Of a stretch of 64,000 nucleotides of DNA, positions 1 through 9,846 are shown piece after piece. Source of the stretch: Erwinia mallotivora. GTDB taxonomy: Bacteria > Pseudomonadota > Gammaproteobacteria > Enterobacterales > Enterobacteriaceae. The stretch is taken from NCBI RefSeq assembly GCF_000590885.1, contig NZ_JFHN01000058.1:1-64000 (forward strand), given 5' to 3'. How positions within the stretch are numbered: position 1 is the first letter of the stretch; the number at the start of each line of letters is the position of its first letter. The notes under the pieces are model-generated. The model was given only the letters and a program-made list of their open reading frames with translations, made no database searches and was not told where the DNA came from. Position numbers and translations under genes: made by a program.

Positions 1-498
1 CGGCTGCTGCCACAACAGCAGAATCAGCATTGCGCCCGCTGCCACCGACAGGCACGCAGGGGAGAATAATTCGCCAGCGGCAGCGGTTTCAGCACCGGTG
101 AAAACCGGGATCTGTTGCAGGACCAGCTGTAAGCCGATTGCCACCATCATCCCCTGGATCACTGAATCAGGGATCAGCCCAATCCAGCGACCCGCACGTA
201 ACAGGCCAAAGGCTGCCTGTAGCAATCCCGCGATCGCTATCGCCAGCAGAACCAGCGAATACGATCCCAGCGTCGCCACCGCACCCGTAACGATGGTCAC
301 CAGCCCCGCCGCCGGTCCACTGACGGCAAAGCGCGACGGACTGAAAAGCGTGACAACCACGCCCCCAATCACCCCGCTGAGCAGTCCGGCAAAAGCAGGC
401 AAATCGCAGGCCTGAGCGATGCCAAGGCTGAGCGGCAGCGCAACCAGAAAAACCACCACGCCCGCGAGAAAATCCTTTCGTAATACGGTGAGATTCAT
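1..498 (-). CDS. SulP-family inorganic anion transporter (partial, N-terminal part)
   Basis: The minus strand reads open from an ATG at 498 to the window edge, giving the first 166 residues. They begin MNLTVLRKDFLAGVVVFLVA and include the SulP-type stretches LPLSLGIAQA and FAVSGPAAGL, followed by several hydrophobic helices. SulP proteins move sulfate, bicarbonate or other anions across the inner membrane. The start overlaps the carbonic anhydrase stop by four bases (ATGA), so the two genes are probably translationally coupled. Pairing with carbonic anhydrase favours bicarbonate as the substrate, but that is inference. The C-terminal half and any STAS domain lie outside the window. Confidence 0.85.
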   Translation of the reverse strand, partial: MNLTVLRKDFLAGVVVFLVALPLSLGIAQACDLPAFAGLLSGVIGGVVVTLFSPSRFAVSGPAAGLVTIVTGAVATLGSYSLVLLAIAIAGLLQAAFGLLRAGRWIGLIPDSVIQGMMVAIGLQLVLQQIPVFTGAETAAAGELFSPACLSVAAGAMLILLLWQQP

Positions 499-1094
499 CC
501 TTCTGCTCCCTGATGCTGATGAACGAGTTGTTTCAGATGGCCGCTGCGTAAATCGTAAACACAACCATAAATATCCAGTGCCTTTCCCTGTCTTGCCGCC
601 TGTCTGACAGGGCGACAATTCAGCAGATTTGTCAGCTGAATACGCACATGGGCTTCGATAAGCCGATCCGAATCGCATTCAACGTCGGCAGGTTGACGGA
701 GGGAATCCCTGAGAATGGATAAACGGCGAGGTAAAGCGGAACAGGCGCTGTGGTTTTCGGGCGGTATTGCCAGTGCTGCCCTGACGCCACCACAGCCGTA
801 GTGCCCGCACAGGACAATTGTGGAGATATGTAAATCACCCAGCGCGTACTCAAGCACACTCATCAGGCTGTCATCTTCTGCCAGCACCATATTCGCAATG
901 TTACGATGAACAAAAAGTTCCCCCGGCTGTGCGCAGGTCAGCACCTCCGCCGGTACGCGGCTGTCAGAGCAGCCAATCCACAGGGCTACCGGCTGCTGTC
1001 CGCGAATGTGATTCAAAAAATAGTCTGCATTGCGTCTTTTCTGCTGTTTTGCCCAACTCCGGTTTCGTACCATTAAAGTATCAACGATTTTCAT
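495..1094 (-). CDS. Beta-class carbonic anhydrase
   Basis: This 199-residue protein interconverts CO2 and bicarbonate in the cytoplasm. The zinc site of the beta class is complete: C42 and D44 in GCSDSRVP, and H98 and C101 in CGHYGCGG, the same positions as in E. coli Can. A GAGGGA ribosome site lies just upstream of the ATG. The gene overlaps the downstream SulP transporter, suggesting an operon in which bicarbonate uptake and CO2 hydration are linked. It resembles Can/CynT but sits away from their usual neighbours, so no symbol is given. Confidence 0.93.
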   Translation of the reverse strand: MKIVDTLMVRNRSWAKQQKRRNADYFLNHIRGQQPVALWIGCSDSRVPAEVLTCAQPGELFVHRNIANMVLAEDDSLMSVLEYALGDLHISTIVLCGHYGCGGVRAALAIPPENHSACSALPRRLSILRDSLRQPADVECDSDRLIEAHVRIQLTNLLNCRPVRQAARQGKALDIYGCVYDLRSGHLKQLVHQHQGAEG

Positions 1095-1389
1095 GCCATC
1101 CCTCTGCTGATAAAACCCGGCAGTGCCGTGCTTTCGTACTGCCTGTCTCTGATGCCCCTGAACACGCGAGGTTATTCAGCCATCGATGCCAGTGCGGGCC
1201 CGGTGGATAATCTATCCGTTAAATCTTAAGGAATTCTTAATAAAGGGAAGGGTGTGATTTCACTGTTATTGACTGGCGGTGAAATAAGAGACGGCAGGAT
1301 TTCAAATATGATGAATTTTACTGTTTAAAACAGCCTGATATTTCAGTTCTTTCAAAACAGTTTTAGCGGGTGATTTGCTCACCAACAGG

Positions 1390-1423
1390 ATTAATTATTC
1401 ATGTTACTTAGTGAATAATTAAT
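1390..1423. repeat. Perfect 12-bp inverted repeat, 10-nt loop
   Basis: The arms ATTAATTATTCA (1390-1401) and TGAATAATTAAT (1412-1423) are exact reverse complements. There is no adjacent gene end that needs a terminator here, so this may be a regulator site or an RNA hairpin in a leader. Function unknown. Confidence 0.6.
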
Positions 1424-1440
1424 TCTTACAGAGGTTTTTA

Positions 1441-1470
1441 TTAAAAATAATTAACTAATATTATTTTTAA
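1441..1470. repeat. Perfect 11-bp AT-only inverted repeat, 8-nt loop
   Basis: The arms TTAAAAATAAT (1441-1451) and ATTATTTTTAA (1460-1470) are exact reverse complements. It lies 17 bp after the previous inverted repeat. It could be a cruciform-prone or H-NS/IHF-type binding stretch. Function unknown. Confidence 0.5.
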
Positions 1471-1559
1471 GCATTATTTCCCGCGGGTGCTGAGCGGCAA
1501 AATAACATTAAAAATTATCGGGGAAACAGCGCTGTTTTTTCAGGAACAGGCTGAAAAAC

Positions 1560-1573
1560 TTGACTTGCATCAA
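1560..1573. promoter_or_regulatory. FNR box upstream of ndh
   Basis: TTGACTTGCATCAA matches the FNR consensus TTGAT-N4-ATCAA at 9 of 10 positions. FNR represses ndh anaerobically in E. coli. The centre lies about 140 bp before the TTG start and about 40 bp before a TATTCT -10 candidate at 1604-1609, consistent with a role on the ndh promoter. Confidence 0.6.
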
Positions 1574-1705
1574 TTTTAACAGGACTCATCTGGTGCCTCA
1601 TGCTATTCTGCCGTCAGACAACAAATTAACACGCCAACCCTATGTTAATTAAGGATATTAGCTTAACTTTTAATTAACGATTGGTTCACATTTTGAGGGG
1701 GTCGT

Positions 1706-3010
1706 TTGACTACAGCCATGAAGAAGATTGTTATTATTGGTGGAGGTGCCGGTGGACTTGAACTGGCTACACAGCTGGGACATAAACTGGGGCGGAAAAA
1801 AAAGGCAGAAATCATTCTGGTTGACCGTAACCACAGCCACTTATGGAAGCCACTGCTGCACGAAGTTGCCACCGGCTCACTGGATGAGGGGATTGACGCG
1901 TTAAGCTATCTGGCACATGCCCGTAACCACCACTTTACCTTTCAGCTTGGCACGCTGACGGATATCGATCGTGAAAATAAAAAGCTGCAACTGGCTGAAA
2001 TTCGTGATGCCCAGGGGGAATTACTGGTTCCCGCTCGTGAGCTGGGCTACGACACGCTGGTGATGGCACTCGGCAGCACCTCAAACGACTTTGGCACGCC
2101 AGGCGTAAAAGACCACTGCATCTTCCTTGATAACCCTCACCAGGCGCGACGTTTCCACAATGAAATGCTCAACCTGTTCCTGAAGTTCTCTTCCAGTGCC
2201 GGTATGCAGGAAAAAGTAAATATCGCCATTGTTGGCGGGGGCGCGACGGGCGTGGAGCTTTCGGCTGAACTGCATAATGCGGTGAAACAGCTGCACAGCT
2301 ATGGCTATAAAGGGCTGGATAACCAGGCGCTCAACGTCACGCTGGTGGAAGCCGGTGAGCGTATCCTGCCCGCATTGCCGCCGCGCATCTCTGCTGAGGC
2401 TCATCAGGAGCTGACAAAACTGGGCGTACGCGTACTGACCCAGACGATGGTGACCAGCGCCGACGGAAATGGCCTGAACACCAAATCCGGCGAATTTATT
2501 GACGCTGACCTGATGGTATGGGCTGCCGGGATCAAAGCCCCTGATTTTATGAAAGAGATAGGTGGACTGGAAACCAACCGCATCAACCAGCTGGTGGTGG
2601 AGCCGACGCTGCAAACCACCCGTGATGCGGATATTTATGCCATTGGCGACTGCGCCTCCTGTGCGCTGCCTTCCGGCGGGTTTGTGCCGCCCCGTGCTCA
2701 GTCTGCGCACCAGATGGCGAGTCTGGTGCTGAATAATATTCTGGCCGAGATCAAAGGACACAAACAGAAACCCTACGTCTATAAAGACCATGGTTCGCTG
2801 GTGTCACTCTCCCGGTTCAGTACCGTTGGCAGTCTGATGGGTAACCTGATGCGCGGCTCAATGATGGTGGAAGGGCGTATTGCCCGCATGGTGTATATAT
2901 CGCTGTACCGTATGCACCAGGTTGCTCTGCACGGTTATTTTAAAACCGGGCTGATGATGCTGGTGGGTAGCATTAACCGGGTGATCCGTCCCCGTCTGAA
3001 ACTACACTGA
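1706..3010 (+). CDS. ndh: NADH dehydrogenase II (NDH-2)
   Basis: This 434-residue protein has exactly the length of E. coli Ndh and aligns by eye along the whole chain. It is the single-subunit, non-proton-pumping respiratory NADH:ubiquinone oxidoreductase on the inner face of the cytoplasmic membrane. The FAD-binding motif [10 protein letters not shown] is at the N-terminus and the NADH motif [13 protein letters not shown] near residue 172. The C-terminal amphipathic part ends [12 protein letters not shown]. The start is TTG at 1706, as I recall for E. coli, with GAGGGGG just upstream. An FNR-like box upstream suggests repression without oxygen. A hairpin follows at 3053-3083. Confidence 0.97.
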   Translation: MTTAMKKIVIIGGGAGGLELATQLGHKLGRKKKAEIILVDRNHSHLWKPLLHEVATGSLDEGIDALSYLAHARNHHFTFQLGTLTDIDRENKKLQLAEIRDAQGELLVPARELGYDTLVMALGSTSNDFGTPGVKDHCIFLDNPHQARRFHNEMLNLFLKFSSSAGMQEKVNIAIVGGGATGVELSAELHNAVKQLHSYGYKGLDNQALNVTLVEAGERILPALPPRISAEAHQELTKLGVRVLTQTMVTSADGNGLNTKSGEFIDADLMVWAAGIKAPDFMKEIGGLETNRINQLVVEPTLQTTRDADIYAIGDCASCALPSGGFVPPRAQSAHQMASLVLNNILAEIKGHKQKPYVYKDHGSLVSLSRFSTVGSLMGNLMRGSMMVEGRIARMVYISLYRMHQVALHGYFKTGLMMLVGSINRVIRPRLKLH

Positions 3011-3052
3011 ATCGATTAAGTTTCAGCAAAGCCAGCAAAATCACCGCTACAG

Positions 3053-3083
3053 GGGCTTATGTTGTCGCTGGCAACATAAGCCC
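3053..3083 (+). terminator. Hairpin after ndh
   Basis: GGGCTTATGTTG (3053-3064) pairs perfectly with CAACATAAGCCC (3072-3083) across a 7-nt loop. There is no U-run after it, so termination could be Rho-dependent or the hairpin may protect the 3' end. Confidence 0.55.
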
Positions 3084-3306
3084 TGCCTGCCAGCCATATC
3101 CGACGCAGCTGCTAAGAAGACTCTTAAAAACAGCCTGTTATCCCCGGTAATATTCATTTCTTCCTGTTTTCTTATTGTCACATTTGAGCCTGCTGCGCAA
3201 AATTTATCTCAACCAGATACGGCGCTTCACGCACGCCGGGTAACCGTCTCAGCAAAGTCATCTGGCCGGGACGCTGATGCGTGGTAACATTTTCGGAGGA
3301 CATCCT

Positions 3307-3846
3307 GTGAATAAATCAATGTTGGCAGGTGTGGGTATTGGTGTTGCGGCAGCACTCGGTGTGGCTGGCGTGGCAAGTATGAATGTGTTTGACCGCAGCC
3401 CGCAATATGCGCAGGTGCTGTCAGCCACCCCGATAAAAGAAATCTCAAAAAATCCCCGTCAGGACTGCCGGAATGTCACGCTGACGCACCGTCGTCCGGT
3501 GCAGGATGAAAACCGCATCGCTGGTTCTGTGCTTGGTGCAGTGGCCGGTGGCGTGCTGGGTCATCAGTTCGGCGGCGGCCGAGGTCGTAGCGTGGCAACG
3601 GTGGCCGGTGCGCTGGCAGGTGGCTACGGTGGCAACCAGGTGCAGGGCGCTTTGCAGGAGCGTGATACCTATACCACCACCGAACAGCGCTGCAAAACGG
3701 TCTATGACAAGCAGGAAAAAATGATGGGTTACGACGTGACCTACAAGATTGGTAATCAGCAGGGGAAAATCCGCATGGATAATGACCCGGGAACCCGCAT
3801 TCCGCTGGACAGCAACGGACAGCTGGTGCTGAATAACCAGGCATAA
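3307..3846 (+). CDS. ycfJ: YcfJ-like glycine-zipper membrane protein
   Basis: I start this at GTG 3307, which gives 179 residues beginning MNKSMLAGVGIGVAAALGVA. CGGAGGA at 3294-3300 is well placed; the upstream in-frame ATG at 3277 lies before this ribosome site. The N-terminus is a signal or membrane anchor, and residues about 72-115 form a Gly-rich glycine-zipper (2TM) segment (GSVLGAVAGGVLGHQFGGG). The end, DSNGQLVLNN, matches E. coli YcfJ closely. Family members are cell-envelope proteins of unclear function. Transcription ends at the bidirectional terminator at 3865-3890. Confidence 0.9.
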   Translation: MNKSMLAGVGIGVAAALGVAGVASMNVFDRSPQYAQVLSATPIKEISKNPRQDCRNVTLTHRRPVQDENRIAGSVLGAVAGGVLGHQFGGGRGRSVATVAGALAGGYGGNQVQGALQERDTYTTTEQRCKTVYDKQEKMMGYDVTYKIGNQQGKIRMDNDPGTRIPLDSNGQLVLNNQA

Positions 3847-3864
3847 TCCCTGCTCTGAGGGTAA

Positions 3865-3890
3865 AAAAAAGCGGCCGAGGCCGCTTTTTT
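3865..3890. terminator. Bidirectional Rho-independent terminator between ycfJ and mfd
   Basis: AAAAAAGCGGCC-GA-GGCCGCTTTTTT is a perfect palindrome with U-runs on both strands. It serves the convergent ycfJ (+) and mfd (-). Confidence 0.9.
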
Positions 3891-3918
3891 CGTTGATGTA
3901 TTCAGCCAGTTAATCCGC

Positions 3919-6900
3919 TCAGGCGGCGTTTGCCAGTAGCCGGTCCATGAATTCCCTTATCCACTGCATACGTGTTTTACGCTCGCTGAGATCGCGAATA
4001 AACTTCAGCCGGGTTGGGCCATCTAACCGCCACTGTTGCGGTTCTTTCTGCAACAGCGAAATCAACCAGCCAGGGTCGACTTTGTTTTTCGCGGCAAATT
4101 CAATAAAGCCGCCTTTTTCACTGGCTTCTACCCGACGAATACCAATTTTTTGCGCGATCAGACGCACGGCGGCGATATCCAACAGATTTCGCGCCGCATC
4201 AGGCAACTGACCAAAACGATCAATCAGCTCTACTTTCAGATCTTCCAGCTCGCTGTCATCTGTCGCGCTGGCAATGCGCTTGTAGAATGACAGACGGGTA
4301 TTCACATCCGGAATAAAGTCATCCGGTAGCAAAGAAGGCATCCGCAACTCAATCTCCGTCTGGTTGCTGGTCAGATCTTCCAGCGATGGCTCGCGCCCTT
4401 CTTTCAGCGCATCCACCGCATTTTCGAGCAGCTCCATATATAAAGAGAAACCAATCGACTCCATCTGACCGCTCTGATCTTCTCCCAGCAACTCACCGGC
4501 ACCACGTATTTCCAGATCGTGCGTGGCCAGCGCAAACCCGGCACCCAGGTCTTCCAGTGAGGCGATGGCTTCCAGACGCTTGTGGGCATCGGTGGTCATC
4601 GCTTTGGGATGTGGCGTCAGCAGCCAGGCGTAGGCCTGATGATGTGAGCGGCCTACGCGACCGCGAAGCTGGTGCAGCTGCGCCAGACCAAAATGGTCGG
4701 CACGTTCGATGATAATGGTATTGGCGGTGGGGATATCGATACCGGTTTCAATGATGGTGGTACAGACCAGCACGTTGAAACGCTGATGATGGAAATCGTT
4801 CATCACCCGCTCCAGCTCACGCTCACGCATCTGACCGTGGCCGATAGCAATGCGTGCTTCAGGCACCAGTTCCGCCAGGCGGCTGGCGGCCTTCTCAATA
4901 TTTTCCACATCGTTATACAGGTAGTACACTTGGCCGCCACGCAGCACCTCACGCAGAATCGCCTCGCGTACCACCAGGTTGTCAAATTCACGCACGAAGG
5001 TTTTTACCGCCAGACGACGGGCCGGTGGGGTGGCGATAATCGACAGGTCGCGCATACCGCTCATCGCCATGTTCAGCGTGCGGGGGATTGGCGTGGCGGT
5101 TAAGGTCAGGATATCGACGTCGGCGCGCATCGCTTTGATTCGTTCTTTGTGGCGGACGCCGAAGCGGTGCTCCTCATCAACGATCAGCAGCCCCAGGTCG
5201 CGCCATTTAATCTCACTCTGTAACAGCTTGTGCGTACCGATAAGAATATCGACTTTACCTTCCTGCGCATCCTTCAGCACCTGCGTCTGTTCTTTGCTGG
5301 TGCGGAAGCGGGAGAGCATCTCGATACGCACCGGCCAGTTAGCAAAACGGTCACGGAAGTTGTCGTAATGCTGCTGAGCCAGCAGGGTGGTGGGCACCAG
5401 CACGGCAACCTGCTTGTGGTTCTCAACGGCCAGAAAAGCGGCGCGCATGGCCACTTCCGTTTTACCAAAGCCGACATCGCCGCATACCAGTCGATCCATG
5501 GCCAGCGGTTTACACATATCGCTGAGCACCGCATTGATCGCCTGAGCCTGATCCGGGGTGGTTTCAAACGGGAAGCTTTGACAGAACTGCTGATACTGTT
5601 CACGGTCGTGTTTAAAGGCAAAACCTGTTTTTGCTGCCCGTTGTGCATAGATGTCCAGCAGCTCGGCCGCCACATCCCTGACTTTTTCAGCGGCTTTTTG
5701 CCGGGCACGACTCCAGGCATCGCTGCCCAGTTTATGCAGGGGCGCATTCTCATCTGCACCACCGGCATAGCGACTGATCAGATGCAAAGAAGAAACCGGC
5801 ACGTACAGTTTTGCATCGCCTGCATAGGCCAGCATCAGATATTCTGCGGTGATGCCGCCGGTTTCAAGGGTGGTAAGACCAATATAACGGCCCACGCCAT
5901 GTTCCAGATGTACCACCGGCTGACCGGGATGCAGCTCTGCCAGATTGCGGATCAACACGTCCGGATTGATGGTCCGGCGGCTGTCCTGACGGCGACGGCT
6001 GACCCGCTCACCCAGTAAATCACTCTCGCAAATCAATGCGCGGTGACGCAGGCCATCAATAAAACCATGCTCACTGGCACCGATCATCAGATACTGCGCA
6101 GGCTGTTGCGTCTGGTGCAGCGCCTGAATGGTTTTGGGCGCAATTTTGATACGGGCCAGCAGTTCCTGAAGTGCCTCACGGCGGCCTTCGCTTTCCATGG
6201 AAAACACCACCGGGCCGGAAAAGGTTTCCAGGAAGTGGCGAAGCGGGTCCAGCGGGGCTTTGGCCTGCGCCTGCACCGCCAGGTCGGGCAGGGGCTGGTA
6301 GCCCAGATTGGTACTGCCTGCTTTATCCGCCAGCAGGTCGTTTCTCAGCCCGATGCGCGGCCACTTTTTCAGCTCACTGAACAGTTGATCGGTGCGCAGC
6401 CATAACGATTCGGGCGGCAGCAGCGGACGCATGGGATCAACGCGACGGCTTTCGAAACGTGACGTCACGTCCTGCCAGAAGCGGTCGGCACTGCTTTCGA
6501 TGTCGCCGCAGCTCAGCAGCAGGGTGTTGGCAGGCAGATAGCTGAACAGTGGCAGCAGTGGCTGGTCAAAAAACAGCGGCTGCCAGTATTCGATACCGGC
6601 GGGGAGGGTGCCTTTACTGACCTGTTGATAAATGTGTTCTGGCTCACGGCGCACGTCGAAGTGTTCCCGCCACTGGCTGCGAAACAGTTCGATGGCCGCT
6701 TTATCGGTGGGAAATTCATGCGCCGGAAGCAAATTTATCGCTGCGACTTCTTCCAGCGTACGCTGGCTGTCAACATCAAACAGACGCAGGCTGTCTATTT
6801 CTTCATCAAAAAAATCAATGCGGTAAGGCTGCTCGCTGCCCATCGGGAAGATATCCAGCAGCGCACCGCGTGTGGCGTATTCGCCGTGTTCCATCACCTG

Positions 6901-7362
6901 GTCGACATGACGGTAGCCAGCCTGTTCAAGCTGGGCACGCAGTGTATCGCGGGAAAGATGCTGGCCCTTGTTCATCACCAGCGCATGACCATGCAGAAAA
7001 CGGTGTGGACAGACGCGTTGCATCAGCGTGTTCACCGGCAGAATCAGCACGCCACGCTCCAGCGAGGGGAGATGATAAAGCGTGGATAAACGTGACGAGA
7101 TAATTTCCTGATGAGGCGAAAAACTGTCAAAGGGCAGTGTTTCCCAGTCCGCCAGGCTGAGCACCGGCGCATCGGTAAATTGTTTAATCTCGTCCTGTAA
7201 GCGCAGGGCATTTTGCATATCTGCGGCGATTAACAGCACCGGTCCCTGATGACGGGTAATGATTTCTGCGGATTCTACCGCGCAGGCGGCACCGGTCAGT
7301 TGCCCCAGCTGGCGCAGGTCGCCTGCTTTGGTGGGCAGGGTATATCGGGATTGTTCAGGCAT
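3919..7362 (-). CDS. mfd: Transcription-repair coupling factor Mfd
   Basis: This 1147-residue protein is essentially the length of E. coli Mfd. It is a DNA translocase that removes RNA polymerase stalled at lesions and recruits UvrA. Residues 1 to about 350 form the UvrB-homologous UvrA-binding part, about 480-550 the RNAP-interaction domain (HLEHGVGRYIGL), then the RecG-like motor with Walker A GDVGFGKT near 629 and DEEH near 728. The TRCF C-terminal domain follows (MPSLLPDDFIPDVNTRLSFY). No truncation is seen. It is convergent with ycfJ and shares its terminator. Confidence 0.98.
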   Translation of the reverse strand: MPEQSRYTLPTKAGDLRQLGQLTGAACAVESAEIITRHQGPVLLIAADMQNALRLQDEIKQFTDAPVLSLADWETLPFDSFSPHQEIISSRLSTLYHLPSLERGVLILPVNTLMQRVCPHRFLHGHALVMNKGQHLSRDTLRAQLEQAGYRHVDQVMEHGEYATRGALLDIFPMGSEQPYRIDFFDEEIDSLRLFDVDSQRTLEEVAAINLLPAHEFPTDKAAIELFRSQWREHFDVRREPEHIYQQVSKGTLPAGIEYWQPLFFDQPLLPLFSYLPANTLLLSCGDIESSADRFWQDVTSRFESRRVDPMRPLLPPESLWLRTDQLFSELKKWPRIGLRNDLLADKAGSTNLGYQPLPDLAVQAQAKAPLDPLRHFLETFSGPVVFSMESEGRREALQELLARIKIAPKTIQALHQTQQPAQYLMIGASEHGFIDGLRHRALICESDLLGERVSRRRQDSRRTINPDVLIRNLAELHPGQPVVHLEHGVGRYIGLTTLETGGITAEYLMLAYAGDAKLYVPVSSLHLISRYAGGADENAPLHKLGSDAWSRARQKAAEKVRDVAAELLDIYAQRAAKTGFAFKHDREQYQQFCQSFPFETTPDQAQAINAVLSDMCKPLAMDRLVCGDVGFGKTEVAMRAAFLAVENHKQVAVLVPTTLLAQQHYDNFRDRFANWPVRIEMLSRFRTSKEQTQVLKDAQEGKVDILIGTHKLLQSEIKWRDLGLLIVDEEHRFGVRHKERIKAMRADVDILTLTATPIPRTLNMAMSGMRDLSIIATPPARRLAVKTFVREFDNLVVREAILREVLRGGQVYYLYNDVENIEKAASRLAELVPEARIAIGHGQMRERELERVMNDFHHQRFNVLVCTTIIETGIDIPTANTIIIERADHFGLAQLHQLRGRVGRSHHQAYAWLLTPHPKAMTTDAHKRLEAIASLEDLGAGFALATHDLEIRGAGELLGEDQSGQMESIGFSLYMELLENAVDALKEGREPSLEDLTSNQTEIELRMPSLLPDDFIPDVNTRLSFYKRIASATDDSELEDLKVELIDRFGQLPDAARNLLDIAAVRLIAQKIGIRRVEASEKGGFIEFAAKNKVDPGWLISLLQKEPQQWRLDGPTRLKFIRDLSERKTRMQWIREFMDRLLANAA

Positions 7363-7438
7363 AATCAGTCAGGCGGTCTCTTCACTTTAAGGAGAGCAGG
7401 AAACCTCAGGTTCCCGTTCGGCTAACCGGAGTATACCT

Positions 7439-7648
7439 CTATTTTGGCGATTGTTGCGTGTAGTGCATTCTGGGGCGGTCAATGTTTGCCCATCTCAGCT
7501 CTTTTTCTCCGTGATAGCTGTGATTTCCGTCATCCCACCTCACGTAATAGCCGGTCGGCGCGTGGTCCTGAGCGAAAACGTTAGTCACCATCCCTTTGAT
7601 ATCGCCCGTTTTATGTTTCACGATGCTGCCTTCAGAATATCTGGTCAT
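7439..7648 (-). CDS. Small basic protein, possibly KOW/Tudor-like fold
   Basis: This 69-residue protein has a good ribosome site (GGGAG, about 9 nt before the ATG). It begins MTRYSEGSIVKHKTGDIKGM and contains a YYVRWDDGNHSYHGEKELRW segment. The pattern of a short beta-strand start (GSIVKHK), a glycine turn and a VRWDDG strand resembles small beta-barrel (KOW/Tudor/SH3-like) proteins, but I do not recognise the family securely. It sits alone upstream of mfd on the same strand, before the lolC promoter region. Function unknown. Confidence 0.6.
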   Translation of the reverse strand: MTRYSEGSIVKHKTGDIKGMVTNVFAQDHAPTGYYVRWDDGNHSYHGEKELRWANIDRPRMHYTQQSPK

Positions 7649-7949
7649 GTTAACGACTCCCGGATTCGGCCCCGGTCTGGGCGGTTATGGGGACGGGGAA
7701 CAGCGCAGGGTGCTGACCCTTTGCCCGGCGCGGGTGATGCCGGTCAAAGAGAGTGTATGCCGGGACGGCGGAAACAATGGCGCAAATAGCGGGCGTTTTT
7801 TAAACGATATTGCGCTATTTATCGCCATGACGCCTTTAGTGACAAAACAATCGTGCAGACTCAGTGGCCTGGAGGTTCCATAACGCCGGACTGTCCTTTA
7901 TCATCTTCGATCACTTTTTTACTTTATCCATCGCCAGAAGACGGATTAC
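7649..7949. other. Intergenic region upstream of lolC
   Basis: This stretch of about 300 bp has no coding sequence I can support. It holds an 8-bp inverted repeat (AAATAGCG at 7784-7791 and CGCTATTT at 7813-7820). The lolCDE promoter should be here, but I cannot fix its -35 and -10. Confidence 0.4.
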
Positions 7950-9149
7950 ATGTATCAACCTGTCGCGTTATTTATCGGTCTGCGTTATATGCGTGGACGA
8001 GCATCAGACCGTTTCGGACGGTTTGTTTCCTGGCTTTCAGCCATTGGCATTACGCTGGGGGTGCTGGCCCTGGTCACCGTGCTGTCGGTGATGAATGGTT
8101 TTGAGCATGAACTGGAAAAAAGTACGCTCAATCTGATGCCTCAGGCGCTGGTGACCAGCGAAAAAGGCTCTCTCGATCCGCAACAGATCCCGGCCAGTTC
8201 ACTGCAACTGCATGGCGTAAGCCGCATCACTGCGCTGACCACGGCGGATGTGGTGCTGCAAAGCGCCCATGGCGTCGGCGTCGGGGTGATGCTGGGGATC
8301 ACGCCTGATGAGCCTGACCCACTGACGCCGTATCTGAACAACGTGACTCAGGATGCGCTAACCTCAGGCCAGTACAACGTGATTCTGGGAGAACAGCTGG
8401 CGCAGCAGCTTGGCGTCAAACGGGGTGATGAGCTTCGTCTGATGGTGCCTTCCGCCAGCCAGTTCACGCCGATGGGGCGTCTGCCGAGTCAGCGTCTGTT
8501 TACCGTGGCAGGCACCTTTGCCGCCAACAGCGAAGTCGATGGCTATCAGATGCTGGTTAATCAGCAGGACGCTTCTCGTCTGATGCGCTATCCGGCGGGT
8601 AGCATTACCGGCTGGCGTTTATGGCTGGACAAGCCGCTACAGGTTGATGCGCTGAGCCAGCAGACCCTGCCGCAGGGGCTGGTGTGGAAAGACTGGCGTG
8701 AGCGCAAAGGCGAGCTGTTTCAGGCGGTAAGGATGGAAAAAAATATGATGGGGCTGCTGCTCAGCCTGATTGTTGCCGTTGCCGCCTTCAACATCATCAC
8801 GTCGCTGGGTTTGTTGATCATGGAAAAACAGGGCGAAGTGGCTATCCTGCAAACGCAGGGACTGACGCGACGCCAGATTGTGCTGGTCTTTATGGTGCAG
8901 GGGGCGACGGCAGGGATAGTGGGTTCGATACTTGGCGCATTGCTGGGCGTCCTGTTGGCCAGCCAGTTGAATAATCTGATGCCGCTCATCGGCACGCTGC
9001 TTGATGGCGCGGCGCTACCGGTCGAGATTTCTCTGCCGCAGGTGGCGACCATAGTGGTCAGCGCGATGGTGCTGTCGTTGCTCTCCACCCTCTATCCTTC
9101 CTGGCGCGCCGCCGCCGTTCAACCCGCTGAGGCTTTACGTTATGAGTAA
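7950..9149 (+). CDS. lolC: Lipoprotein-releasing ABC transporter permease LolC
   Basis: This 399-residue inner-membrane protein matches E. coli LolC in length and sequence (N-terminus [17 protein letters not shown]). LolC forms the LolCDE complex with LolD and LolE, which extracts mature lipoproteins from the inner membrane and hands them to LolA. One N-terminal transmembrane helix (about 25-50) is followed by a large periplasmic domain holding the LolA-binding hook, then three helices in the last 140 residues. It overlaps lolD by 8 bp in a tightly packed operon. Confidence 0.97.
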   Translation: MYQPVALFIGLRYMRGRASDRFGRFVSWLSAIGITLGVLALVTVLSVMNGFEHELEKSTLNLMPQALVTSEKGSLDPQQIPASSLQLHGVSRITALTTADVVLQSAHGVGVGVMLGITPDEPDPLTPYLNNVTQDALTSGQYNVILGEQLAQQLGVKRGDELRLMVPSASQFTPMGRLPSQRLFTVAGTFAANSEVDGYQMLVNQQDASRLMRYPAGSITGWRLWLDKPLQVDALSQQTLPQGLVWKDWRERKGELFQAVRMEKNMMGLLLSLIVAVAAFNIITSLGLLIMEKQGEVAILQTQGLTRRQIVLVFMVQGATAGIVGSILGALLGVLLASQLNNLMPLIGTLLDGAALPVEISLPQVATIVVSAMVLSLLSTLYPSWRAAAVQPAEALRYE

Positions 9150-9846
9150 TACAATCCTGTTGCAGTGTGACCAGCTGTGCAAAGGCTACCAGGAAGGCAG
9201 CGTACAGACTGATGTTCTGCGCAACGTCACTTTCAGCGTGGCACCCGGTGAGATGATGGCCATTGTTGGCAGTTCCGGCTCGGGTAAAAGTACCCTGATG
9301 CATCTGCTGGGCGGGCTGGATACGCCGACATCCGGCGAGGTGATTTTCAATGGTCAGTCGCTCAGCCGCCTTTCCGGTGCCGCCAGAGCCGGATTACGTA
9401 ATCGGGAGCTGGGCTTTATTTATCAGTTTCATCATCTGCTGCCTGATTTCAGCGCGCTGGAAAACGTCGCCATGCCGCTACTGATTGGCAAAGTCGCGAA
9501 GGATGAGGCGCAGGCCAAAGCCACGGAGATGCTCAGGGCCGTCGGGCTGGAAAAACGCGCGCACCATCGTCCCTCTGAGCTGTCCGGTGGCGAGCGGCAG
9601 CGCGTGGCGATTGCGAGGGCGCTGGTGAATAATCCACGTCTGGTGCTGGCCGATGAGCCGACCGGCAATCTTGACGCCCGCAATGCCGATGCCATCTTCG
9701 ATCTGCTCGGCGAGCTGAATGTGCGGCAGGGCACGGCCTTCCTGGTGGTTACCCACGATTTGCACCTGGCAAAACGTCTTAACCGTCAGATGGAAATGCG
9801 TGATGGTCAGTTGAGCGACACCTTAACCCTGGCGGGGCTGGCGTGA
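9142..9846 (+). CDS. lolD: Lipoprotein-releasing ABC transporter ATPase LolD
   Basis: This 234-residue ATP-binding subunit powers LolCDE lipoprotein release. Walker A is GSSGSGKST (residues 43-51), the signature LSGGERQR near 148, and Walker B VLADEP is followed by TGNLD. The LolD-type motif [18 protein letters not shown] is present. The gene overlaps lolC at its start and lolE at its stop, so the three are translationally coupled. Confidence 0.97.
   Translation: MSNTILLQCDQLCKGYQEGSVQTDVLRNVTFSVAPGEMMAIVGSSGSGKSTLMHLLGGLDTPTSGEVIFNGQSLSRLSGAARAGLRNRELGFIYQFHHLLPDFSALENVAMPLLIGKVAKDEAQAKATEMLRAVGLEKRAHHRPSELSGGERQRVAIARALVNNPRLVLADEPTGNLDARNADAIFDLLGELNVRQGTAFLVVTHDLHLAKRLNRQMEMRDGQLSDTLTLAGLA

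Larger units (their letters stand above)
1095..1705. other. Intergenic region between carbonic anhydrase and ndh
   Basis: These 611 bases hold no convincing coding sequence. They are AT-rich, carry the divergent promoters of the two flanking genes, and contain two perfect AT-rich inverted repeats and an FNR-like site, which are listed separately. Confidence 0.7.
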
